Source of the DNA: ZC4RG17 sp036380875
GTDB taxonomy: Bacteria > Actinomycetota > Acidimicrobiia > Spongiisociales > ZC4RG35
Assembly: GCA_036380875.1 (NCBI GenBank)
Contig: DASVDX010000028.1
Location: forward strand, 38,591 to 102,590
Length of the DNA: 64,000 nt
Direction of reading: 5' to 3'
Within the stretch, counting starts at the first letter, position 1. Every line of letters begins with the position of its first letter. Below are positions 41,712-49,859 of this stretch, piece by piece. The position numbers and the translations under genes are program-made. Below the pieces are notes generated by a model, which saw only the letters and a program-made list of their open reading frames with translations, was not told the DNA's origin and did no database searches.

Positions 41712-43824
41712 GTACCCCGACCGCGCCGGATTCGTCGAGCGCGACGGGATTCGCCTTGGGTACGAGGTGTTCGGGGAGGGGGATCCGACGGTGCTGCTCC
41801 TCCCGACCTGGACGATCGTCCACTCCCGGTTCTGGAAGATGCAGGTCCCTCATCTCGCCCGGTACTACCGCGTGGTCACGTACGACGGGCCCGGGAACGG
41901 CCGGTCGGATCGGGTCACCGACCCGGCGCGGTACACCGCTGAGTCCTACGCCGCCGACGCGGTGGCCGTGATGGACGAAGTCGGTGTGGAGACGGCGGCC
42001 GTCGTCGGACTGTCTTTGGGTGCGGCGTTCGCAGTGCGTCTCGCCGCCCTCCACCCCGAACGGGTTCTGGGGATTGCGCTCATCGGTCCCGCCCTCCCAT
42101 TCGGCACGCGGGCCGAGGGGCGGGAGCGAATCGAGGAACGTTTCGAGCGGCCCTATCCGGCTGACCCCCAGGGCTGGGACAAGTACAACGCCGCCTACTG
42201 GCGAGACCACTACGGCGATTTCGTCAGCTTCTTCTTCGACCAGTGCTTCTCGGAGCCGCACTCCACCAAACAAATCGAAGATGCCATCGGTTGGGCACTC
42301 GAGACCGACCCAGAAGTGCTCATCGCCAGTCACCGGGCTTCTGTGCTCGGTGTCCCTCCTGACGAGCTATTCGACGGTGTCGACTGCCCCGTGCTCGTTG
42401 TCCACGGAACCGACGACCGGATCCGGCCATACCGGGCCGGTGTCGAGACCGCTTCCCGGTCGGGCGGCACACTCGTGACGATGGAGGGGTCGGGTCACAT
42501 CCCCAACGCTCGGGACCCCGTCTTCGTCGACTTGGCTCTCCAGCGCTTCATCGACGGCCTCGTGCCCGCCTCGGAATCTACAGACGTGCCACCTGCGGCG
42601 TTGTGGACACGAGGACTCGATCGGCGCCACAAAGTGTTGATCCTCTCCTCGCCGATCGGCCTGGGGCACGTGCGACGAGATCTGGCCATCGCCGACGAGC
42701 TCCGTCGGCTCGGGCCGGGCGTCGAGATCGAATGGCTCGCCCAGCATCCGGTGACGGCGGCTCTCGAGAAGGCCGGCGAGGTGGTCCATCCGGCCAGTGA
42801 GCGGCTCGTTTCCGAGTCGGCTCACATCGCTTCGGAGGCCCGGTCCCACGACCTCCACTGCTTCCAGGCGCTCCGCCGCATGGACGAGATCCTCCTCGCC
42901 AACTTCATGACCTTCCAGGAGGTGGTGGATGAAGGCCTGCACGACCTGGTCGTGGCCGACGAGGCCTGGGATGTCGACCACTACTGGCACGAGAACCCGG
43001 AACTGAAGCGGACCGCCCTGGCCTGGCTCACGGACTTCGTCGGGTACCTGCCCATGCCGGAAGGTGGGGAGCAAGAGGCGTTCCTCACCGCCGACTACAA
43101 CGCCGAGATGATCGAGCACATCGCCCGGTTTCCTCGCATTCGGGACCGGGCGATCTTCGTCGGCAATCCCGACGACGTCGTCCCCGACGTCTTCGGTCCC
43201 GGCCTTCCCAAGATCCGTGACTGGACGGAAGAGCACTTCCGCTTCTCCGGGTACGTCACTGGCTTCATCCCTCCCGACGAGGAAGAGCGGCGGCAGATAC
43301 GGCGGGAACTGGGTTGGCGGGAAGGGGAAAAGGTGTGCATCGTGGCCGTGGGCGGCTCCGGGGTGGGCGAGGCCCTCCTGCGTCGGGCGGTCGATGCCTT
43401 CCCCCTGGCCCGTGAAGCCGTGCCGGAGCTGAGGATGATCGCCGTGGCCGGGCCCCGTATCGACCCGTCGTTCCTCCCCACCCATCCCGGCCTCGAAATG
43501 GTTGGGTACGTCGACCGCCTCTATCGCCTCCTGGCAGCGAGCGATCTCGCTGTCGTCCAGGGTGGCCTGACCACGACCATGGAGTTGGCCGCTTCGAAAC
43601 GACCATTCATCTACTTCCCGCTCGCCAACCACTTCGAGCAGAACTTCCACGTGCGCCATCGTCTCGACCAGTACGGGGCCGGGCGCCACATGGACTACTA
43701 CGCCACAAATATCGACGATCTGGCCGAGGCCATCGCCCGCCACGTGGGCGAGGACGTCGCCTATCGAGACGTCGAAACCGACGGCGCCGCCCGCGCCGGC
43801 GCGCTGATTGCCGAGCTCATCTAG
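41701..43824 (+). CDS. Alpha/beta-hydrolase fused to a GT-B glycosyltransferase-like domain
   Basis: The 707-residue protein has residues 1-290 as an alpha/beta hydrolase (oxyanion strand VLLLPTW, YDGPGNGRSD, nucleophile S105 in VVGLSLGAAF, aspartate in VHGTDDRIRP, histidine in GSGHIPNA). Residues ~310-707 are a MurG/UGT-like GT-B fold: HKVLILSSPIGLGHVRRDLAIADELRR at its start and AVVQGGLTTTMELAASKRPFIYFPLANHFEQN as the donor-binding C-terminal motif. Both halves appear complete. The fusion could hydrolyse an ester or lactone and transfer sugar to, or from, the product; the substrate is unknown. It overlaps the TetR gene, suggesting an inducible detoxification role (inference). Confidence 0.85.
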   Translation: MRARYPDRAGFVERDGIRLGYEVFGEGDPTVLLLPTWTIVHSRFWKMQVPHLARYYRVVTYDGPGNGRSDRVTDPARYTAESYAADAVAVMDEVGVETAAVVGLSLGAAFAVRLAALHPERVLGIALIGPALPFGTRAEGRERIEERFERPYPADPQGWDKYNAAYWRDHYGDFVSFFFDQCFSEPHSTKQIEDAIGWALETDPEVLIASHRASVLGVPPDELFDGVDCPVLVVHGTDDRIRPYRAGVETASRSGGTLVTMEGSGHIPNARDPVFVDLALQRFIDGLVPASESTDVPPAALWTRGLDRRHKVLILSSPIGLGHVRRDLAIADELRRLGPGVEIEWLAQHPVTAALEKAGEVVHPASERLVSESAHIASEARSHDLHCFQALRRMDEILLANFMTFQEVVDEGLHDLVVADEAWDVDHYWHENPELKRTALAWLTDFVGYLPMPEGGEQEAFLTADYNAEMIEHIARFPRIRDRAIFVGNPDDVVPDVFGPGLPKIRDWTEEHFRFSGYVTGFIPPDEEERRQIRRELGWREGEKVCIVAVGGSGVGEALLRRAVDAFPLAREAVPELRMIAVAGPRIDPSFLPTHPGLEMVGYVDRLYRLLAASDLAVVQGGLTTTMELAASKRPFIYFPLANHFEQNFHVRHRLDQYGAGRHMDYYATNIDDLAEAIARHVGEDVAYRDVETDGAARAGALIAELI

Positions 43825-43872
43825 CGAGCAGGAGAGGACCATGTAACGACCGTCACACCATCAACGCAGTCA

Positions 43873-43888
43873 TCGGTCGATCGACCGA
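43873..43888. promoter_or_regulatory. TetR operator, copy 2
   Basis: TCGGTCGATCGACCGA is identical to the palindrome at 41076-41091. It lies 24 bases before the OsmC start, after the stop of the hydrolase-glycosyltransferase gene at 43824, implying an internal TetR-controlled promoter for the OsmC and FAD oxidoreductase genes. Confidence 0.8.
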
Positions 43889-43912
43889 CTTAGAAGAAGG
43901 AACCAGACCCAA

Positions 43913-44476
43913 ATGACCACAACAGAGAGACGAAACGGTGTCGACGTGCAGGCACTCTTCGGCGCGCTCGACGCTGTCAAGGCGCAGCCGGAGGCCGCCA
44001 AATTCCGCTTTCGGGCGGCCAACCGCTGGATCAGCGGGACCCACAGCCAGAGCAGGATCCACGACTTCTTCGGGTTGGGGGAGGAACAGACCCACGAGGC
44101 GGAGTTCACCTTCGACGCCGACCATCCTCGCCAGCTCGTCGGATCGGACACCGGGCCGTCACCGGTGGAGTACCTCCTGCACGCCCTCGCCGCCTGTATC
44201 ACAGCCGGGATCGGCAACGTGGCGGCCGCCCGCGGCATCGAGCTGCATAGGGTCGAATCCCGGGTCAGTGGAGACATCGACTTGGTCGGGCTCCTCGGGA
44301 TCGACACCACGGTGCGCAACGGGTATCAGGCCATCCAGGTGGAGATCGAGATCGAAGGCGACGCAGCCGCCGAGGATCTCCGCCAGGTCGTCGAGCGCTC
44401 CGTGGCGAGGTCGGCCGTCTTCGACGTCCTCACCAATGGCACGTTCGTGTCGGTGACGGTTGTCCCAGGTGCGTGA
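43913..44476 (+). CDS. OsmC family protein
   Basis: The 187-residue protein has the OsmC fold: TGPSPVEYLLHALAACITAGIGNVAAARGIELHRVESRVSGDIDL. The first redox cysteine is C95 in LAACITAG. The second cysteine of Ohr/OsmC peroxidases is missing; the equivalent segment reads VARSAVFDVL, so a thiol-dependent peroxidase cycle would need a partner thiol. OsmC proteins reduce organic hydroperoxides or act on sulfur compounds. Its own TetR operator lies directly upstream and it is 58 bases ahead of the FAD oxidoreductase. ATG 43913. Confidence 0.87.
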   Translation: MTTTERRNGVDVQALFGALDAVKAQPEAAKFRFRAANRWISGTHSQSRIHDFFGLGEEQTHEAEFTFDADHPRQLVGSDTGPSPVEYLLHALAACITAGIGNVAAARGIELHRVESRVSGDIDLVGLLGIDTTVRNGYQAIQVEIEIEGDAAAEDLRQVVERSVARSAVFDVLTNGTFVSVTVVPGA

Positions 44477-44534
44477 AGAGGACTCGGTGCGGCCGGTCAC
44501 GGGCCGGTCGCACCGCCCGTCCAGGAGAGATGCG

Positions 44535-45713
44535 ATGCGATACGACTACGACGTCATCGTCGTCGGCGCCCGTGTGGCTGGAGCGTCGACGGCGATGCTC
44601 CTCGCCCGTGCGGGTTACGACGTGCTGCTGGTGGACCGAGCGCAGATGCCCTCTGACACCGTCTCGACGCATGCCGTGCTGCGGACCGGGATCCTGCAGT
44701 TGAAGCGGTGGGGCTTGCTCGACTCCCTCGTGGCTACGGGAACGCCGCCTGTCGACCACATCACGCTCGGATTCGGGGCCGAACGGATCCCCTTCGAGGT
44801 GCGCCCCGACTTCGGCATCGCAACGCTGTATGCGCCTCGTCGATACGTCCTCGATCGCCTGATCCTGAGAGAAGCCATCTCCGAAGGTGTGACGTTCGAG
44901 GGTCGGACCCGCCTCACCGACCTGGTCCGCGACGAGACCGGCCGCACCGTGGGAGTGCAGCTGGAGAACGCCGGCCGTGCCTCCCAGGTCCGGGCGAGGA
45001 TGGTGGTCGGAGCCGATGGCGCTCGTTCTCGGCTCGCCCGCCTCGTCGACGCTCCTACCCGGGCCTACGAGGAGACCCCCAACACCGTGCACTACGCCTA
45101 CTACTCGGGCATCGAGCACCCGGGGTTCTGCTTCGTGTTCGCTTCTGGATACAACACCGGGATGATCGAGACCAACGAAGGTCTCACCTGTGTCTTCGTG
45201 GGAACGCGTCACGACAGGACGTCTGGATGGAGCGGCGACCCAGAAGGCGAGTTTCGAACGATGCTCGCCGAGTCTGCGCCTGACGTCGCGGCCTTGGCCG
45301 CCGACGGCCACAGAGAGACACCGTTCCACGGCATGAGCCACCTCCCGACGTTCATACGCCGACCGTGGGGCCCCGGGTGGGCGCTGGTTGGTGACGCCGG
45401 GTGCACACGTGATCCGATCTCGGCGCACGGCATCAGCGACGCCCTGCGCGATGCCGAATTGTGTGCCCGGTCCATCGACCGCTCCCTACGGGAGCCGGAC
45501 GAGGCGGCGGCCGCCATGACGGAGTACGAGGCGGTTCGGGACCGTTTGGCTCGCCCGACCTTCGATGAGGCGCGGGCCTTGGCGCACTTCGAATGGGAGC
45601 CGGAGGAAGCCTCGGCTCGGATGCGGGTGATGAGCGAGGCGGTACGGGAAGAGTGCCGCATGCTCCTCGAGCTTCCGGCATGGCCGGGCGTCGACCAGGC
45701 GATCTCGGCCTGA
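44535..45713 (+). CDS. FAD-dependent oxidoreductase (PHBH/geranylgeranyl-reductase type)
   Basis: The 392-residue flavoprotein has DVIVVGARVAGASTAMLLARAGYDVLLVDR at the N-terminus (GxRxxGxxxA FAD motif), MVVGADGARSRLAR in the middle and WALVGDAGCTRDPISAHGISDALRDAELC (the GD motif of class A flavin monooxygenases) near residue 285. It could hydroxylate or reduce a lipophilic or aromatic compound. ATG 44535 is chosen with CCAGGAGAG upstream; a longer frame has no ribosome binding site. It follows the OsmC gene and is probably controlled by the same TetR operator. Confidence 0.87.
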   Translation: MRYDYDVIVVGARVAGASTAMLLARAGYDVLLVDRAQMPSDTVSTHAVLRTGILQLKRWGLLDSLVATGTPPVDHITLGFGAERIPFEVRPDFGIATLYAPRRYVLDRLILREAISEGVTFEGRTRLTDLVRDETGRTVGVQLENAGRASQVRARMVVGADGARSRLARLVDAPTRAYEETPNTVHYAYYSGIEHPGFCFVFASGYNTGMIETNEGLTCVFVGTRHDRTSGWSGDPEGEFRTMLAESAPDVAALAADGHRETPFHGMSHLPTFIRRPWGPGWALVGDAGCTRDPISAHGISDALRDAELCARSIDRSLREPDEAAAAMTEYEAVRDRLARPTFDEARALAHFEWEPEEASARMRVMSEAVREECRMLLELPAWPGVDQAISA

Positions 45714-45740
45714 GCAGGAGGGACCGTATCGTGTCCGGTC

Positions 45741-46838
45741 ATGACCGCACCCGTTCTCACGGATCGAGCCCTCAGCAGGGCCACGCTCAAGCGCCAGTTC
45801 CTGCTGGAACGCGTCCGGCTCGATCCTCTCCAGGCGGCCGAGGCGCTCGCCGGCCTGCAGGCCCAGTCGCCTTCGGATCCGTACTTGGGACTGTGGGCCC
45901 GTCTCGACGATTTCGACCCGGCGGTGCTCAGCCGTCACATCGAGCAGGGGAGCGCGGTTCGCGCCCAGCTCATGCGGGCGACGATCCACCTGGTGAGCGC
46001 GGCCGATTACCCGCTGTTTGCGGGGGCCACCCGCAACGTGTTGGCGAGGGTCTACCGCTCCACGCCGTTCGCCAAGGCGTTGAACGGCGTCGATCTCGAC
46101 AGAGTCCTGGACGTGAGTCGCCAGGCGCTCCGGGAACAACCCCTGACGAGGGCCCAGCTGGCGCGTCTCCTGGCAGAGGAGTTTCCCGGTATCGATCCGC
46201 CCTCGATGGCCCAGGCCGCCACCTATCTGATTCCGGTCGTGCAGGTCCCCCCACGCGGGCTCTGGCAGAAGGCCGGAGCGGCGCGGTGGGCACTCGCCAC
46301 CGATTGGCTGGGTCGCGAGCCGTCGGCCGAGGCCAGGATCGACGAGCTCATGCTGCGGTATCTTGCCGCCTTCGGGCCGGCCACCGTCGCTGACGCCCGT
46401 ACCTGGTCGAACCTGACGGGCCTGGCGGAGGTCTTCGAGCGGCTCCGTCCCCAACTCGTCGTGTTTCGCGACGAACGAGGCCGCGAGCTCTTCGATCTGC
46501 CCGATGCTCCCCGCCCCGACCCCGACACGGAGGCACCGGTGCGCTTCCTGCCCGAGTACGACAACGTCCTGTTGTCCCACGCCGACAGGAGCCGGATCGC
46601 CGGTCCTGTCGAGGTGGAGTGGTGGGTTGGCTGGATCCTCGTCGACGGGTTTCTGGCCGGGACCTGGAAGCACAAGCAGACGGGTAGACGGCTCGAGCTG
46701 TCCGTTCGCGTGGCGACCCCCAACCGAAGGTCGATCCGAGAGGTGGAAGAGGAAGCGGGCCGCCTGGCCGCCTTCCTCGCCAAACCGGACAGCGATCACG
46801 ACGTCACCGTCGAAACGGTCACAGGTTCGAGCCGGTAG
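45741..46838 (+). CDS. Winged-helix DNA-binding protein of the HTH_42 / YcaQ superfamily
   Basis: The 365-residue protein of the HTH_42 (DUF1006) family includes the E. coli YcaQ (AlkX) DNA glycosylases that unhook interstrand crosslinks. The N-terminal ALAGLQAQSPSDPYLGLWARL carries Q40-x-Q42, the position of the QxQ/QxD catalytic motif, and RATIHLVSAADYPLF, WALATDWLG and FLPEYDNVLLSHADRSRI are typical blocks. Many actinobacterial members are unstudied and some accompany genotoxin biosynthesis. It lies 28 bases after the FAD gene and 12 before the hydrolase-cyclase, so may be in the TetR-controlled transcript. Confidence 0.85.
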   Translation: MTAPVLTDRALSRATLKRQFLLERVRLDPLQAAEALAGLQAQSPSDPYLGLWARLDDFDPAVLSRHIEQGSAVRAQLMRATIHLVSAADYPLFAGATRNVLARVYRSTPFAKALNGVDLDRVLDVSRQALREQPLTRAQLARLLAEEFPGIDPPSMAQAATYLIPVVQVPPRGLWQKAGAARWALATDWLGREPSAEARIDELMLRYLAAFGPATVADARTWSNLTGLAEVFERLRPQLVVFRDERGRELFDLPDAPRPDPDTEAPVRFLPEYDNVLLSHADRSRIAGPVEVEWWVGWILVDGFLAGTWKHKQTGRRLELSVRVATPNRRSIREVEEEAGRLAAFLAKPDSDHDVTVETVTGSSR

Positions 46839-46849
46839 CCTCTCGCCCC

Positions 46850-48184
46850 GTGGTCGATTCGCTCCCAGTCAGTTTCACGCGGTCGGGGTCCGTGGATCTC
46901 GCTTTTCAGGTGATCGGGGAGGGGGAACGAGACATCGTCCTCATGATCGGGTGGGTCTCCCACCTCGAGGTCCTCTGGGAGCTGCCCGAGGCGCGCCAGT
47001 TCGTCGAGCGGTTGGCGCGCATGGGACGGTTGGTGCTGTTCGACAAGCGAGGAACCGGCCTGTCGGATCGCCCCGCCGAACCGCCGACGAGCGACGAGTT
47101 GGTTCTCGACATCCTCGCCGTCATGGACGCCGCCGGAGCCGAGATGGCCACGTTGGTGGGATGGATCGATGCCGCCGTCGCTGCGATCGAGTTCGCCGCC
47201 CGGTACCCGGAGCGGGTGGACGCCCTGGTGCTGGGTGAGACCCTCGCCACCAGCCAGCCGTCTGAAGACCATCCGTGGGGCCCGAACCAGGGCATCGTCG
47301 AAGCGGTGGCCGACGCCTTGGAGCAGGGAGCCTGGGGCCATGCCGTCCTCCTTCCGATGATCGCTCCCGGGGCAGCCGAGGACCCACGAGTGAGGAACTG
47401 GTTCCAGCGCCTGGAGCGCATGTCCGCCACGCCGAGCATGGCCGCCAACCTGCTGCGCCGCACCCTCGACACGGACGTCAGGCATCTGCTCCCTGAGGTC
47501 GAGGCACCGGCTCTGGTGCTCCACCGGCGCGACGCTCTCTTCGTCCCAGGAGAAGGGGTGCGCTGGCTCGCCGAACACCTACCGAACGGGCGGTACGTCG
47601 AGTTGCCTGGCGACGAAGTGCCCGGCTACCTGGGCGACGTCGACCGATTGTTGGACGAAGTCGAGGACTTCCTCGTCGGCACCCGCACAGGGGGCACGGA
47701 GGATCGCCGCGTCGTGACGGTTCTCTTCAGCGACATCGTCGGCTCGACCGAGCGGGCGGCCGCCCTGGGCGACAGCCGCTGGGGGCACGTGCTCGACGAC
47801 CACTACCGGGAAGTGAGGCGATCGACCGACCGCCACGGCGGCCGCGAGGTGGACACCGCCGGCGACGGATTCCTGCTCGCATTCGAGACGCCATCCAACG
47901 CCATCCGCTGTGCTTTCGACCTGGTCCGACAGGCTCGCCGGAGCGGGATCGACGTCAGGGTGGGGCTGCACACGGGGGAGGTCGTGGTCGAGGGGGAGGA
48001 GTTGAAGGGGCTCGCCGTCCACCTGGGCGCTCGCGTCGCCTCGCTGGCCGGCCCCGGAGAGGTGTGGGTGTCACAGACCATGAGAGACGTGCTCATAGGC
48101 GCCGGCTTCACTTTCGAGAGCTGCGGCCACCATTCCCTGAAGGGAGTGCCGGGTGACTGGGAGCTGTTTCGCGTCTCCGAGTGA
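46850..48184 (+). CDS. Alpha/beta-hydrolase-like domain fused to class III nucleotide cyclase
   Basis: The 444-residue protein has residues 10-275 as an alpha/beta-hydrolase-like domain and about 285-444 as a class III adenylate/guanylate cyclase catalytic domain. The cyclase has both metal-binding aspartates (FSDIVGSTE and DTAGDGFLLAF), VRVGLHTGEV and the transition-state arginine in VHLGARVASLAGPGEVWVS; the usual asparagine of the N-x-x-x-R pair is histidine. In the hydrolase half the nucleophile elbow reads G104-W-I-D-A108, so the Ser is lost and it is probably a ligand sensor rather than an enzyme. It would make cAMP (or cGMP). GTG 46850. Confidence 0.87.
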   Translation: MVDSLPVSFTRSGSVDLAFQVIGEGERDIVLMIGWVSHLEVLWELPEARQFVERLARMGRLVLFDKRGTGLSDRPAEPPTSDELVLDILAVMDAAGAEMATLVGWIDAAVAAIEFAARYPERVDALVLGETLATSQPSEDHPWGPNQGIVEAVADALEQGAWGHAVLLPMIAPGAAEDPRVRNWFQRLERMSATPSMAANLLRRTLDTDVRHLLPEVEAPALVLHRRDALFVPGEGVRWLAEHLPNGRYVELPGDEVPGYLGDVDRLLDEVEDFLVGTRTGGTEDRRVVTVLFSDIVGSTERAAALGDSRWGHVLDDHYREVRRSTDRHGGREVDTAGDGFLLAFETPSNAIRCAFDLVRQARRSGIDVRVGLHTGEVVVEGEELKGLAVHLGARVASLAGPGEVWVSQTMRDVLIGAGFTFESCGHHSLKGVPGDWELFRVSE

Positions 48185-48190
48185 TGGGGA

Positions 48191-48757
48191 TCAGCCGAGC
48201 CACACCTCGAGGATCAACGCAACACCCACGACGAAGAACAGACCAGCGGAGACATAACGAACGGTCTTCGGACTGAGGCGCTTCCACACCGCGGAGCCGA
48301 TGACAACGGCTAGCCCGCTTCCGAGCGCCATCCCCAGAGTCCCGCCGATCCACACGCCGAGACTGGAGGTCGTTGCCGCCAGCGCGAACGTGGCGACCAT
48401 CGTTTTGTCGCCGAACTCCGCGGCGCACAATGCGAGAACGGCGGTGAAGAACCCCGAGCGAGCCCTGGCGGCGGCTTCTAGATCGTCTTCTTCCTCCTCG
48501 TTGGAGAGGGTCAGGACGGCAAAGACCAGGAAGAGGAGACCGGCCCCCAGGCGGAGCGCCCAGGTCGGCAGGAAGTCACCGACGAGGTCACCGACTAAGA
48601 CCGCGGCGCCGATGGTGAGTGCGCTGGCCGTGAACACTGCCGCCAGGAGCACGGGTCGTCGATATCGCGCCGACAGCGACAGCGCCAGCAACTGGGACTT
48701 GTCCCCCAGCTCAGCGAGGAAAACAGTCAGAAACGCGACTCCCGCCGCTTGCAGCAC
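48191..48757 (-). CDS. GDT1/TMEM165 (UPF0016) cation transporter
   Basis: The 188-residue protein has six helices in two halves, each with the family's ExGDK(S/T) motif: ELGDKS (16-21) and EFGDKT (114-119). It belongs to the UPF0016 family that exports Mn2+ (MneA-type) or exchanges Ca2+/Mn2+ for protons. The linker (NEEEEDDLEAAARAR, about 86-100) is acidic and cytosolic. It is convergent with the cyclase gene (6 bases apart) and divergent from ku. I saw no yybP-ykoY Mn2+ riboswitch in the 118-base upstream gap. Confidence 0.9.
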   Translation of the reverse strand: MLQAAGVAFLTVFLAELGDKSQLLALSLSARYRRPVLLAAVFTASALTIGAAVLVGDLVGDFLPTWALRLGAGLLFLVFAVLTLSNEEEEDDLEAAARARSGFFTAVLALCAAEFGDKTMVATFALAATTSSLGVWIGGTLGMALGSGLAVVIGSAVWKRLSPKTVRYVSAGLFFVVGVALILEVWLG

Positions 48758-48875
48758 TCAGCGCCCTTTCGTGTCGTCGAGGGACCGCAAATCATCGTCG
48801 CTCGTGGCGGCGCCGCCGAATCCGGGCGGTTATGCCGTGACTCCCGGGGGTAGACATCGGCAGGAGGAGGCGACG

Positions 48876-49859
48876 ATGGCCCAGACCAAAGAACTGAACG
48901 AATTGACCAAAGAGGAGCTCTACGAGCTTGCACAGGAGCACGACATCGAAGGGCGTTCGAAGATGGGAAAGGACGAGCTCGTCGAGGCCCTCGAGGAATC
49001 CGACGGGAGCTCCGATGCCAAGCCCAAGAAGTCCAGCAATGCGAAGTCAGACGGCCTCGAGCGTCCCACGACCTCTGAGAGGGCGATCTGGCGCGGGGCG
49101 ATCAACTTCGGTCTGATCACCATTCCCGTTGGGCTGTACAGCGCCACGGAGGACCGTGACATCTCCTTCCATCTCCTGAGCGGAAAGGACGGCTCCCGCA
49201 TCCGCTACAAGCGAGTCAGTTCGAAGAGCGGGAGAGAGGTCGACTGGGACGACATCGTCAAGGGCTACGAATACGAGAAGGGCAAGTACGTCACCTTCAC
49301 ACAAGAAGAACTGGAACGGATCCCGGTCGAAAGCATCCGCACGATCGACATCGTCCAGTTCGTGAAGCAGGAAGACATAGACCCGATCTATTTCGACAAG
49401 AGCTACTACCTCGCTCCTGAGGAGTCCGGTCTCAAGGCTTACCGAGTCTTCCTCCAGGCGCTGGAGAACTCCGAGCAGGTCGGCATCGGCAAGGTGACCA
49501 TCCGGGAGAAGGAGCGGCTGTGCGCCCTCCGCCCGTCTGAGGGCGTCTTGGTGCTCGAGACCATGAAATGGCCCGACGAGATCCGGGTTCCAGCCTTCGA
49601 GGAGTTGGACATGGATGTCGAGGTGAGGCCCAAGGAGGTGGAGATGGCCGAATCGCTGATCGGCCACCTGAGCAGCGACTTCGATCCCACCGCCTTCCAG
49701 GACTCCTATCGAGAACGACTCGAAGAGGTCATCACCGCCAAGATCGAAGGCGAAGACGTCCAGTTGGCGCCTGAAGAGGCTCCGGAACCCGAGAAGGTCA
49801 CCGATCTCCTCGAGGCCTTGCAGGCCAGCGTAGAGGCCACTCGCAAGCGTTCGGCGTGA
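48876..49859 (+). CDS. ku: Non-homologous end-joining protein Ku, with N-terminal Rho_N-like domain
   Basis: The 327-residue homodimeric Ku binds DNA ends. Residues ~68-315 are the Ku core: IWRGAINFGLITIPVGLYSATEDRDISFHLL, IRYKRVSSKSGREV, YEKGKYVTFTQEELERI, VESIRTIDIVQFV, YYLAPEESGLKAYRVF and RRxLRxx-type VTIREKERLCALRP. Unusually, residues 5-42 (LNELTKEELYELAQEHDIEGRSKMGKDELVEAL) form a Rho_N/SAP-like helical extension, joined by a Ser/Lys linker; bacterial Ku usually carries extensions at the C-terminus. ATG 48876 has AGGAGGAGG just upstream. It overlaps the following coiled-coil gene by 4 bases. No LigD is nearby; the ATP-dependent ligase is at 1312. Confidence 0.92.
   Translation: MAQTKELNELTKEELYELAQEHDIEGRSKMGKDELVEALEESDGSSDAKPKKSSNAKSDGLERPTTSERAIWRGAINFGLITIPVGLYSATEDRDISFHLLSGKDGSRIRYKRVSSKSGREVDWDDIVKGYEYEKGKYVTFTQEELERIPVESIRTIDIVQFVKQEDIDPIYFDKSYYLAPEESGLKAYRVFLQALENSEQVGIGKVTIREKERLCALRPSEGVLVLETMKWPDEIRVPAFEELDMDVEVRPKEVEMAESLIGHLSSDFDPTAFQDSYRERLEEVITAKIEGEDVQLAPEEAPEPEKVTDLLEALQASVEATRKRSA

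Noticed and set aside
48758..48875. yybP-ykoY Mn2+ riboswitch before the GDT1-type transporter
   Set aside because: The 118-base gap lacks the paired GGGGAGUA/CUG-type core and three-way junction; most of it is the ku promoter and ribosome binding site on the other strand.
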